Shown piece after piece: positions 56,014 to 63,389 of a stretch of DNA of 64,000 nucleotides (its first letter is position 1; each line of letters begins with the position of its first letter). Made by a program: the position numbers and the translations under genes. Source of the DNA: Amycolatopsis xylanica (lineage in GTDB: Bacteria > Actinomycetota > Actinomycetes > Mycobacteriales > Pseudonocardiaceae). A model generated the notes under the pieces. It did no database searches. It was not told the origin of the DNA and saw nothing but the letters and a program-made list of their open reading frames with translations. Location of the stretch: contig NZ_FNON01000011.1 of the NCBI RefSeq assembly GCF_900107045.1, positions 186,001-250,000 on the forward strand. Direction: 5' to 3'.

Positions 56014-56595
56014 ATGACGACGGGATCGGTCAGCCCCCGCCGCGCGGACACCCGCCGCAACCACGAGCGCATCCTCGTCGCGGCCGCGGAGTCACTGGTC
56101 AGATCCGACGAGCTCTCCTTCAACGCCATCGCCAAGAGCGCCGAAGTCGGCGTCGGCACGGTCTACCGCCACTTCCCCACCCCCGAGGCGCTGATCCTGG
56201 CCGTCTACCGCCGCGAGGTCACCCACCTGGTCGACGTCGTCCCCGCGCTACTCGAGCAGTATCCGCCGGAAGAGGCTTTCCGCGCCTGGACGACCGACCA
56301 CCTGGCGCACTACATGATGACCAAACGCGGCCTGGCGAACGCACTGCGCACGGCCGCCGTCTCCCCCAGCGAACTGCCCGCCAAGGGTTTCGAAGCGATG
56401 ATCGGCGCGATTTCCGCGCTGCTGCAAGCCAATGTCGACGCGGGCACGGTCCGGCCGGGCCTCGACCCCGAGACCGTGCTGCGCGGCCTCGGCGGCCTGC
56501 TGTACCTGGACCCGGCCGGCGACTGGCGCGGCCAGGCGGCCGCGCTCGCCGACCTCCTCTGGCAAGGCCTGCGCCGCACCTGCCACTGCGACTGA
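56014..56595 (+). CDS. TetR-family transcriptional regulator
   Basis: A 193-residue TetR protein: helix-turn-helix at residues 12-58 (ERILVAAAESLVRSDELSFNAIAKSAEVGVGTVYRHF) and a helical effector domain of the SbtR-like type (HLAHYMMTKRGLANALR). The ATG at 56014 has AGGAGGG upstream and is preferred over the ATG at 55993. It faces the molybdenum dehydrogenase operon and most likely represses it until an aldehyde or related inducer binds. Copy A6 of family A starts nine bases after the stop. Confidence 0.92.
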   Translation: MTTGSVSPRRADTRRNHERILVAAAESLVRSDELSFNAIAKSAEVGVGTVYRHFPTPEALILAVYRREVTHLVDVVPALLEQYPPEEAFRAWTTDHLAHYMMTKRGLANALRTAAVSPSELPAKGFEAMIGAISALLQANVDAGTVRPGLDPETVLRGLGGLLYLDPAGDWRGQAAALADLLWQGLRRTCHCD

Positions 56596-56603
56596 CCCTT
56601 GGG

Positions 56604-56649
56604 GTCGTGAGTGTTCCGGCCGGTTCTAACCGGCCTAAACACTCACGAC
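56604..56649. repeat. Family A palindrome, copy A6 (terminator position)
   Basis: 46 bases with standard arms and core CCGGTTCTAACCGG; left inner segment TTCCGG, right inner segment CCTAAA, so two arm types are combined. It starts nine bases after the TetR stop. Confidence 0.85.
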
Positions 56650-56845
56650 CCCCGCGCGCCCTGGCCGCCCCGATCCGCATGAACGCCACGTTCACAACGT
56701 TGAGCGACGCAAACGCCCCGCTCATTCCCTCCGGAGACCACGCGAAATAGGACAAATACGACCCAAGGGGCAGAGCGGCGGGCTTTCCGTCCTTTGTGGA
56801 CGCGCGCCGCAGCAAGACCGGCGACTTTCGAGGAAGTCGATCTTC

Positions 56846-56892
56846 GCGAAACCCGAGTTTGGGCCACTGGATGGCCCAAACTCGGGTTTCGC
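56846..56892. repeat. 21-bp perfect hairpin
   Basis: Positions 56846-56866 (beginning GCGAAACCCGAGTTTGGG) pair perfectly with 56872-56892 around a five-base CTGGA loop. No gene ends nearby, so it is probably a repeat element and not a terminator. Confidence 0.8.
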
Positions 56893-56916
56893 ACGGCAAC
56901 GCCTCACTCGAAGACA

Positions 56917-57215
56917 GTCGTGAGTGTTCCGGCCGGTTCTAGCGGACCGCTACTTGGCTACCTGTCGCCCGAGTGTCGGTGCGAGTGGAGGGTTTGCTCC
57001 GTTGGGTGCAGAAATTCTTCCACTCGCGTGGCTCGTCCACCGTGGCACGTGACAAGGGGCGCCCTTGTCACGCTCTGGGTGACAAGGGCGCCCCTTGTCA
57101 CCCAGACCGCGGCCGGGTGAGTGGGAAACGCCCCGTCCATGCGCGCCAGCCAAGGCCACGTCACGGGTAGGTCGTCGAAGACCGGTTCACTCTAGCCGGC
57201 CGGAACACTCACGAC
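56917..57215. mobile_element. Family A palindrome split by a 249-base insert flanked by CTAG
   Basis: The left part (56917-56942) is a family A arm ending in GGTTCTAG; the right part (57192-57215) starts CTAGCCGG and ends CACTCACGAC. If the two CTAG copies are merged into one, the joined element is exactly 46 bases, as in all intact copies. The 249 bases between them (56943-57191) therefore look like a small non-coding insertion with a four-base target duplication. Its ends have only weak inverted similarity. It contains tandem palindromes at 57048-57072 and 57076-57104. Confidence 0.55.
57048..57104. repeat. Tandem GTGACAAGG palindromes
   Basis: Two neighbouring palindromes: GTGACAAGGG with CCCTTGTCAC (57049-57071) and GGGTGACAAGGG with CCCCTTGTCACCC (57078-57103). 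They differ by one G or C in the centre. Both are inside the insert that splits the family A element. Confidence 0.75.
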
Positions 57216-57449
57216 CCCTCGGCCAACAAGACAAGCAGCTTGACTGAGGGGCATTCGAGGCGTTGAACGACGCATTTACCCCTCAGCCACTTCGCCTTGG
57301 CCGAGCAATCCGGCCGAGCAGTGACCACCGCGGTCCTCGCGCTGACCGTGACCACCGCTTCCGGGTGCCCGGGCCCCGCTGGACCGGACTGCTCGCGCCG
57401 TTTCCCGTCACGGCCAGTGTGCACAGTTGATGCGCGAAGTTGCTCGAAA

Positions 57450-57484
57450 CATGCATTGACGTTGCATGAACTTGCACCTACGGT
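57450..57484 (+). promoter_or_regulatory. Sugar operon promoter and operator
   Basis: A -35 TTGACG (57456-57461) and -10 TACGGT (57479-57484) are 17 bases apart. The palindrome CATGCA (57450-57455), seven bases, TGCATG (57463-57468) covers the -35 element, so a bound repressor would block polymerase. The regulator gene is not in the window; a DeoR- or LacI-type repressor would be expected. Confidence 0.65.
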
Positions 57485-57522
57485 GTGGTCATTGCGCAGG
57501 ACCGGGCACTGATGGGGAGCAC

Positions 57523-58404
57523 ATGAGCGGGACTTACATGGCGGCCGAGGTCGCCAGCCAGCCGGACTGCTGGCGCGAGGCGGCCACGCTGGCCGGCTCC
57601 GTCGCCGGGCTGTTGCCCGAGCCGGGGGCACGGGTGGCGATCGCGGGGTGCGGGACGTCGTGGTTCATCGGGCAGGCCTACGCGGTGCTGCGTGAGCAGG
57701 CCGGACACGGCGCGACCGACGCGTTCGCGGCGTCGGAATTCCCGCTTCAGCGGCGGTATGACCACGTCATCGCGCTGACCCGCTCCGGCACCACGACCGA
57801 GGTGCGGTCGCTGCTGGCGAAGATGCGCGGGGTCAGCCCGACCACCGTGATCACCGGGGTGCCTGCCGAGGTCGACGGGACCGCCGACGCGGTGGTCGAC
57901 CTGTCGGCGGCCGATGAGCGCTCGGTCGTGCAGACGCGGTTCGCGACCAGTGCGCTCGCGTTGCTGCGCACGCATCTCGGCGAGGACATCGAACCCGTCG
58001 CGAAGCAGGCCGAGCAGGTGCTCGCCGAGCCGCTCGCGCCGGAGCTGCTGTCCGCCGAGCAGTTCAGCTTTCTCGGCACCGGCTGGTCGGTCGGCATCGC
58101 GCACGAGGCCGCGCTGAAGTTCCGCGAGGCGTGCCTGTTCTGGACCGAGTCGTACCCGGCGTGGGACTACCGGCACGGCCCGATCAGCATCGCCGAGCCC
58201 GGGCGGGTGACCTGGATGTTCGGCGCCGCGCCCGATGGCCTGGCCGATGATGTCCGCCGCGCCGGTGGCACCTTCGTCGAAAGTGGACTGGACCCGCTCG
58301 CCGATCTCGTGCGGGCGCAACGGGTCGCGGGCGCGATCGCCGCGCGCAAGGGTCTCGATCCCGACCAGCCACGGGGCCTCACCCGCTCCGTCGTGCTGAG
58401 CTGA
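57523..58404 (+). CDS. SIS-domain sugar isomerase/deaminase (AgaS-like)
   Basis: The 293-residue protein has two SIS domains: VAIAGCGTSWFIGQAY and ALTRSGTTTEV in the first, FSFLGTGWSVGIAHEAALKFREA and AWDYRHGPISI in the second. The last block (ALKFREAC, RHGP) is typical of the GlmS isomerase/AgaS/FrlB group that act on amino- or fructosamine-6-phosphates. GGGGAG precedes the ATG. It is the first gene of a seven-gene operon with sugar kinases, an aldolase and an ABC importer. Within the pathway it would release ammonia and form a ketose-6-phosphate. Confidence 0.88.
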   Translation: MSGTYMAAEVASQPDCWREAATLAGSVAGLLPEPGARVAIAGCGTSWFIGQAYAVLREQAGHGATDAFAASEFPLQRRYDHVIALTRSGTTTEVRSLLAKMRGVSPTTVITGVPAEVDGTADAVVDLSAADERSVVQTRFATSALALLRTHLGEDIEPVAKQAEQVLAEPLAPELLSAEQFSFLGTGWSVGIAHEAALKFREACLFWTESYPAWDYRHGPISIAEPGRVTWMFGAAPDGLADDVRRAGGTFVESGLDPLADLVRAQRVAGAIAARKGLDPDQPRGLTRSVVLS

Positions 58405-58405
58405 A

Positions 58406-59290
58406 ATGAACAGGGTCGCGGCGGTCGACGTCGGCGGCACCACGGTCAAGGCCGCGGTGTACGAGCCGGTGGGCGACGGCCTCAAGCGGGTCGCCGAACT
58501 CCGGCGGCCGACCGCCCGAGGGGCGGACCCCGGCAGCGCGGTCGCCGACCAGGCCGCCGCGATGATCACCGAGCTCGGCGCAACGGCCGGTCCGATCGCC
58601 AAGGCCGGTGTCGTCGTGCCCGGGATCGTCCACAACGGACTGGCGAAGTTCTCCGCCAACCTCGGGTTCCGCGACGTGCCGATGGCCGACCTGCTCGCCG
58701 AGCGGCTGGACCTGCCGGTCGCGTTCGGGCACGACGTGACCGCCGGTGGCGTCGCCGAGCACCGGCTCGGTGCCGCGCGGGGCTTCGGCGACATCGCCTT
58801 CGTCCCGGTCGGCACCGGGATCGCGGCCTCTTTACTGCTCGCCGGGCGGCCCTACCGGGCGGACGGCCGCGCCGGCGAGCTCGGGCATGTCGACATCGGA
58901 CACGACGACGCCTGCGGTTGCGGCGCGACCGGCTGTCTCGAAGCGGTCGCTTCGGCGTCCGCGATCGCGCGACGCTTCACGGAGCGATCCGGCATCCCGG
59001 TCGACGGCGCCCGCGAAGTCCTTGCCCGCCAAGGGGATCCGGACGCCGACGCGGTCATCGCCGAAGCGGTCGACGCGCTCGCCGCCGCGCTCCGGCTGCT
59101 GGCCACGCTGCTCGCGCCCGAGGTCGTCGTGTTCGGCGGCGGCCTGTTCGAGGCACCGGGCCTGCTGGAACGGATCGACGACAAGACCCAGCTCACCTTC
59201 CAGCGGAAGCCGCAGCTGCGGCGGGCCGAACTCGGCGATGAGGCCGGGTGCCTCGGCGCCGGGTTACTCGCGCTGGGAGCGACCCGATGA
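58406..59290 (+). CDS. ROK-family sugar kinase
   Basis: A 294-residue ROK kinase: phosphate loop DVGGTTVK at 8-15, catalytic Asp110 (FGHDV), and the zinc motif GELGHVDIGHDDACGCGATGCLE with His161, Cys170, Cys172 and Cys177. It has no N-terminal DNA-binding domain, so it is an enzyme and not a repressor. It starts one base after the SIS gene stop. In an ABC-fed pathway the incoming sugar is free, so this kinase would phosphorylate it at O6 before the SIS step. Confidence 0.92.
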   Translation: MNRVAAVDVGGTTVKAAVYEPVGDGLKRVAELRRPTARGADPGSAVADQAAAMITELGATAGPIAKAGVVVPGIVHNGLAKFSANLGFRDVPMADLLAERLDLPVAFGHDVTAGGVAEHRLGAARGFGDIAFVPVGTGIAASLLLAGRPYRADGRAGELGHVDIGHDDACGCGATGCLEAVASASAIARRFTERSGIPVDGAREVLARQGDPDADAVIAEAVDALAAALRLLATLLAPEVVVFGGGLFEAPGLLERIDDKTQLTFQRKPQLRRAELGDEAGCLGAGLLALGATR

Positions 59291-60168
59291 TCGTCACCGT
59301 GACGCCGAACGCCGCACTCGACGTCACGTACACAGTGGACAGCCTCAAGCCGGGCGAGACGCACCGGGTGCGCTCGGTACGGCAGCGCGCGGGCGGCAAG
59401 GGCGTCAACGTCGCCCGCGTGCTCCACACGCTCGGTGTCGACGTCCGCGCCATCGCCACCATCGGCGGCCGCACCGGCCACGCGTTCTCCGACGACCTCG
59501 CCGCGGCGGGCATCCCCGCCAAGCTGGTGCCGATCGCCGGGGAGACGCGCCGGACCACGACCGTGCTCGGCGACACCACCACCCTGCTCAACGAGCCGGG
59601 CCCGGAGGTCACCGAGGCCGAGTGGGCCACGCTCGGCCGCACTGTCCACGGCCAGGCCCCTGACGTGCTGGTCTGCTCGGGCAGCCTGCCGCCGGGATGT
59701 CCGCAGGAAGGCTACGCGTCGCTCCTCAGTGGACTGTCGATCTTGGACACTTCGGGCGACGCGCTACTGGCCGGACTCAAGGCGAAACCCACCGTGGTCA
59801 AGCCCAATCTCGACGAGCTGCGCGAGGTGACCGGGCTGGCCGACGCCGAGTCGGCCGCCACCGAACTGCGCAAGGCAGGCGCGGTCACGGTCGTCGTCTC
59901 GCTCGGCAAGGACGGCATGCTCGCCGTCTCCCCGAGCGGGACCTGGCACGCCACCCCGAGCACCGTGCTGACCGGGAATCCGACCGGCGCGGGCGACGCG
60001 GCCGTCGCCGCGATCGCGCTCGGCCTGCTCAGGCGTGACTCGTGGCCGTGCATTCTCCGCGACGCCGTCGCGTTGTCCGCCGCCGCCGTCCGCGGCGCGC
60101 TGGCTGGCGACGTCGACCTCCCCTACTTCCGCCGCGAACGAGACCTGGTCTCCGTTCACCCCTCTTGA
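59287..60168 (+). CDS. PfkB-family hexose kinase (1-phosphofructokinase / tagatose-6-phosphate kinase)
   Basis: The 293-residue PfkB/ribokinase protein has the first signature AGGKGVNVARVLHTLG near residue 37 and the second signature with the catalytic Asp237 in NPTGAGDAA. The start MIVTVTPNAALDVTY is typical of the FruK/LacC branch, which phosphorylates fructose-1-phosphate or tagatose-6-phosphate. Its ATG overlaps the ROK gene stop (ATGA). With a class II aldolase following, tagatose-6-phosphate or fructose-6-phosphate to the bisphosphate is the likely step. Confidence 0.93.
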   Translation: MIVTVTPNAALDVTYTVDSLKPGETHRVRSVRQRAGGKGVNVARVLHTLGVDVRAIATIGGRTGHAFSDDLAAAGIPAKLVPIAGETRRTTTVLGDTTTLLNEPGPEVTEAEWATLGRTVHGQAPDVLVCSGSLPPGCPQEGYASLLSGLSILDTSGDALLAGLKAKPTVVKPNLDELREVTGLADAESAATELRKAGAVTVVVSLGKDGMLAVSPSGTWHATPSTVLTGNPTGAGDAAVAAIALGLLRRDSWPCILRDAVALSAAAVRGALAGDVDLPYFRRERDLVSVHPS

Positions 60169-60178
60169 AGGAGTCGTC

Positions 60179-61018
60179 ATGCCGCTGGTGTCCACCGGCG
60201 AGATCGTCGGTGCCGCGCGTGCGCGGGGCCGGGGCTGCGGGGCGTTCAACGCCATCCAGCTCGAGCACATCACCGCGATCATCGCGGGCGCGACCGCCGC
60301 GAAGACCGACGTGATCGTGCAGCTGAGCCAGAACGCGGTGCGCTATCACGGCGCGCTGGCCCCGGTCGGCGAGGCGGCGCTGGCCGCCGCGCGCGAGGCG
60401 GACATCGGCGTCGCGGTGCATCTCGATCACGCCGAATCACCGGATCTGGTCCGCGAGGCGGTCAAGCTCGGCTTCAGCTCGGTCATGTTCGACGCGTCCA
60501 CACTGGACTACGCGGACAACGTGGCAGCGACCCGCGAGATCGCCGAGTACTGCCACGTCGCCGGGGTCTGGGTCGAAGCCGAGCTGGGCGAGGTCGGCGG
60601 CAAGGACGGCGTGCACGCACCCGGCGCGCGCACCGACCCCGGCGAGGCCGCCGAATTCGTCGCGGCCACCGGCGTGGACGCGCTCGCGGTCGCGGTCGGC
60701 AGTTCGCACGCGATGCTCACGCGGGACGCGGCGCTCGACGTCGAGCTGATCGCGCGCCTGCGGGACAGCGTGCCGGTTCCCTTGGTACTGCACGGTTCTT
60801 CCGGCGTGCCGGACGACGGGCTCGCCGCCGCCGTCCACGCCGGGATGACGAAGATCAATATCGCCACCCAGCTGAACAAGGTGTTCACCGCGGCCGCCGC
60901 GGGTGACTGGCGGGCGCACCCGGACCGGGTCGACCCGCGCCGCTATCTCGGCGCCGGACGCGAGGCTGTCACCGCCGAGGTCCAGCGGTTGCTCACGGTC
61001 CTTGAGCGGAGTTGTTGA
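60179..61018 (+). CDS. Class II ketose-bisphosphate aldolase (GatY/KbaY/Fba-like)
   Basis: A 279-residue zinc aldolase. Asp83 and His84 are in AVHLDHAES, Glu134 is in VEAELGEVGG, and the other zinc ligands are His177 (GSSHAML) and His205 (LHGSSG). Its short length fits the tagatose-bisphosphate aldolase/GatY group better than the longer glycolytic Fba. It cleaves the bisphosphate from the preceding kinase into dihydroxyacetone phosphate and glyceraldehyde-3-phosphate. GAAGGAG precedes the ATG. Confidence 0.92.
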   Translation: MPLVSTGEIVGAARARGRGCGAFNAIQLEHITAIIAGATAAKTDVIVQLSQNAVRYHGALAPVGEAALAAAREADIGVAVHLDHAESPDLVREAVKLGFSSVMFDASTLDYADNVAATREIAEYCHVAGVWVEAELGEVGGKDGVHAPGARTDPGEAAEFVAATGVDALAVAVGSSHAMLTRDAALDVELIARLRDSVPVPLVLHGSSGVPDDGLAAAVHAGMTKINIATQLNKVFTAAAAGDWRAHPDRVDPRRYLGAGREAVTAEVQRLLTVLERSC

Positions 61019-61052
61019 CAAGATGCTCGACACAAGACAAAGGCAGGTTGCC

Positions 61053-62453
61053 ATGCGACGCAAGGTCATCACGATGACGGCCACGGCCGCGCTCGGGCTT
61101 TCCCTCACCGCTTGCGGGGACGGAGCGGCCGAAACCCCCAGCACCGGGGAGAACGCGCTGCCCGGTGTCGAGCAGTTCCTCTCCGCGCCCTGTCCGGAGG
61201 CGGGCACGAAACCCGCCACCGACAAGGAGTTCACCTACTGGGCGATGTGGACGGCCGACGAGCCACAGGGCAAGGTCCTGCAGAAGGCCTTCAAGTGCTT
61301 CGAGGAGAAGACCGGCGTCAAGGTCACCGTCCAGTGGCTGGGGCGCAAGGCGTACACGCAGAACCTGGTGCCCGCGCTCAACACCGGCGCCGTCCCCGAC
61401 CTGTTCGACCAGGACGTCAGCAAGGTCGGCGCGGCCATCATGGCGCCCGGCGGCACGCAGAGCGTCGACGACGTGTTCGCCATGAAGGTCGGCGAGGGCG
61501 ACAAGACGGTCAAGGATGTACTGACGCCGAGTTCCTACGACTTCCCGCAGAACAAGGACAAAGACGGCCACAACTTCATGGTCCCGTACACCGTGCAGTC
61601 CAGCGCGTGGTGGTACGGCAAGGACCGGGTCAAGGACTTCAAGGAGCCCAAGACCATGGACGACCTGATCGGCCTGTTCGACAAGGCGAAGGCCGACGGC
61701 AAGGCCGCGATCAGCCAGGACGGGGACATCCCGTTCTACAACATGTACTTCTTCACCCAGCTCGCCGAGCGGTACGTCGGCTCGGGCGGCCTGTACAAGG
61801 CGGCGACCGACAAGACCGGCCAGGCCTGGCTGACCGACCCCGGCTTCCTCAAGGCCGCGACGCAGACCGCGCGCCTGCCCAAGTACTTCATCGACGGCTG
61901 GGACGCGGCGAAGTTCCCGCAGATCCAGCAGCGCTGGGCCGACGGTGACTCGCAGTACCTCTACGTCGGCACCTGGGCGCCCAGCGAGACCCGCGAGTAC
62001 CTCGACAAGCAGGGCTCCGGCACCAAGGTCGCCTACGGCTCGTTCCAGTTCCCGATGCCGCCGGAGGCCACGCACGACACGGTCGAGCAGATGTCGATCG
62101 GCTTCGCCGTGCCGAAGCAGGCCAAGCACGCCGAGGCGGCGAAGGCGTTCATCGCCTACTTCCTCAACAAGGACCTGCTCTCCGGGATCCCGGCGGTCGC
62201 CGACAACCTCGTGCCGCGCACCGACCTGGCCGTGCCGGACGACCTGAAGCAGGTCAAGGCCGCGATGGACGACCCGAAGAAGGAGCACGTGCTCCAGTAC
62301 GACGGCATCGACGGCATCGCGGGCGGCAAGTGGCAGACCGACGTGTTCGACCCGGCCGACACCGCGCTGCTCAAGGGCACGCTGACGCCGCAGCAGTTCG
62401 TCGAGCAGCTCGCGGCCAAGGGCGCCGAGTTCTGGAAGAGCCAAGGCCGATGA
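61053..62453 (+). CDS. Sugar ABC transporter substrate-binding lipoprotein
   Basis: The 466-residue protein has a lipoprotein signal with lipidation at Cys21 (LSLTACGDG) and the family 1 extracellular solute-binding fold (FTYWAMWTADEPQGK, WLGRKAYTQNLVPALNTGAVPDLFDQD, VPKQAKHAEAAKAFIAYFL). AGGCAGG precedes the ATG at 61053; an in-frame ATG at 61023 is less likely. It delivers a carbohydrate to the two permeases that follow. The ATPase (MsiK-type) is not encoded in the window, which is usual for such actinobacterial importers. Confidence 0.93.
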   Translation: MRRKVITMTATAALGLSLTACGDGAAETPSTGENALPGVEQFLSAPCPEAGTKPATDKEFTYWAMWTADEPQGKVLQKAFKCFEEKTGVKVTVQWLGRKAYTQNLVPALNTGAVPDLFDQDVSKVGAAIMAPGGTQSVDDVFAMKVGEGDKTVKDVLTPSSYDFPQNKDKDGHNFMVPYTVQSSAWWYGKDRVKDFKEPKTMDDLIGLFDKAKADGKAAISQDGDIPFYNMYFFTQLAERYVGSGGLYKAATDKTGQAWLTDPGFLKAATQTARLPKYFIDGWDAAKFPQIQQRWADGDSQYLYVGTWAPSETREYLDKQGSGTKVAYGSFQFPMPPEATHDTVEQMSIGFAVPKQAKHAEAAKAFIAYFLNKDLLSGIPAVADNLVPRTDLAVPDDLKQVKAAMDDPKKEHVLQYDGIDGIAGGKWQTDVFDPADTALLKGTLTPQQFVEQLAAKGAEFWKSQGR

Positions 62454-63370
62454 CGACGCTGACCATGGGTGGGGCGCACGCGCGGCGGAAACGGCGGCTG
62501 TTCTGGCCGTTCGCCGTCCCCGCGCTGGCGCTCTACCTGGCCTTCCTCGTGCTGCCGACGATCGCCACGGTCGTGCTCAGCTTCACCAGCTGGTCCGGCG
62601 CCGGCGACACGCCCCAGGCCAACGGCGTCACGAACTACACGCAGATGTGGCAGAGCGACTCGTTCCAGTACGCCTTCCGGAACACGCTCTTCTACGTCTT
62701 CGTGGGCGGCATCGGCACGTTCGCGCTGGCGTTCCTGTTCACCATGGTGCTGCGGGACATGCGCGGCGGGAAGGTGGTGCGGGCGATCCTGTTCTTCCCG
62801 AACATCGTCGCCCCGGTCGCGCTCGGCATGTTCCTCGGCTTCGTCTTCAAGTACCAGCCGGGGAAACAGGGCCTCGCGAACTACCTGCTCGAGCATGCCG
62901 GCGCCGACGCGGCGAAGTTCCTCGCACCGTCCAATGTGACCAGTGTGGTGACCGCGTCGCTGATCTGGGCGAGCTCCGGCTTCTACATCACCATCCTGAT
63001 GGCCGCGGTCGACCGGATCCCGCCGTATCTCTACGAGGACGCCTCGCTCGCGGGCGCGTCGCCGTGGCAGAAGTTCCGGAACATCACGCTGCCGATGACC
63101 TGGGACGTGGTCGGTGTGGCCGGGGTGCTGTGGACGATCAACGCGCTCAAGATCTTCGAGCTGGTGTTCGTGCTGGCCGGGCCGGGCACCTACGCCCCGC
63201 CCAACCAGGCGTGGACGCTCGGCGTGTACGTGTTCGACCGGACCTTCGGGTCCAACGGGACGCCGGACTTCGGCGCGGCCTGTGCCTGCGCGGTCGCGAT
63301 GATCGCGCTGGTCTCGCTGCTCGTGGTGCTGCTGCGGCGGCTGATGCGCCGTGACGCGATCCAGTTCTGA
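62450..63370 (+). CDS. Sugar ABC transporter permease (MalF-type)
   Basis: The 306-residue permease has six membrane helices and the EAA loop EDASLAGASPWQKFRNITLP that contacts the ATPase. The N-terminal helix PALALYLAFLVLPTIATVVLSFTSW is typical of MalF/UgpA-type subunits. The ATG overlaps the stop of the binding-protein gene (ATGA). Confidence 0.94.
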   Translation: MTTLTMGGAHARRKRRLFWPFAVPALALYLAFLVLPTIATVVLSFTSWSGAGDTPQANGVTNYTQMWQSDSFQYAFRNTLFYVFVGGIGTFALAFLFTMVLRDMRGGKVVRAILFFPNIVAPVALGMFLGFVFKYQPGKQGLANYLLEHAGADAAKFLAPSNVTSVVTASLIWASSGFYITILMAAVDRIPPYLYEDASLAGASPWQKFRNITLPMTWDVVGVAGVLWTINALKIFELVFVLAGPGTYAPPNQAWTLGVYVFDRTFGSNGTPDFGAACACAVAMIALVSLLVVLLRRLMRRDAIQF

Positions 63371-63389
63371 GGGCTCTGAGGGAGAAACG

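Larger units (their letters stand above)
56596..57522. other. Gene-free, palindrome-rich intergenic region
   Basis: No open frame here has codon use or a ribosome site that supports a gene. The stretch holds copy A6, a 21-bp perfect hairpin (56846-56892), a split family A element (56917-57215) with a 249-base interior that itself has two GTGACAAGG palindromes, a TGAGGGG/CCCCTCA repeat around 57244-57289, and the promoter of the sugar operon near its end. Lower-GC, mosaic composition suggests accumulation of small elements. Confidence 0.7.

Noticed and set aside
56219..56899. Reverse-strand frames around the TetR end and the repeat region
   Set aside because: They run across a terminator-like palindrome and part of the TetR gene, have no ribosome site, and translate repeat DNA.
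26999..57215. Family A repeats as a CRISPR array or as attachment sites
   Set aside because: Copies are kilobases apart, palindromic throughout and lie at gene ends; there are no regular spacers, cas genes or integrase genes.
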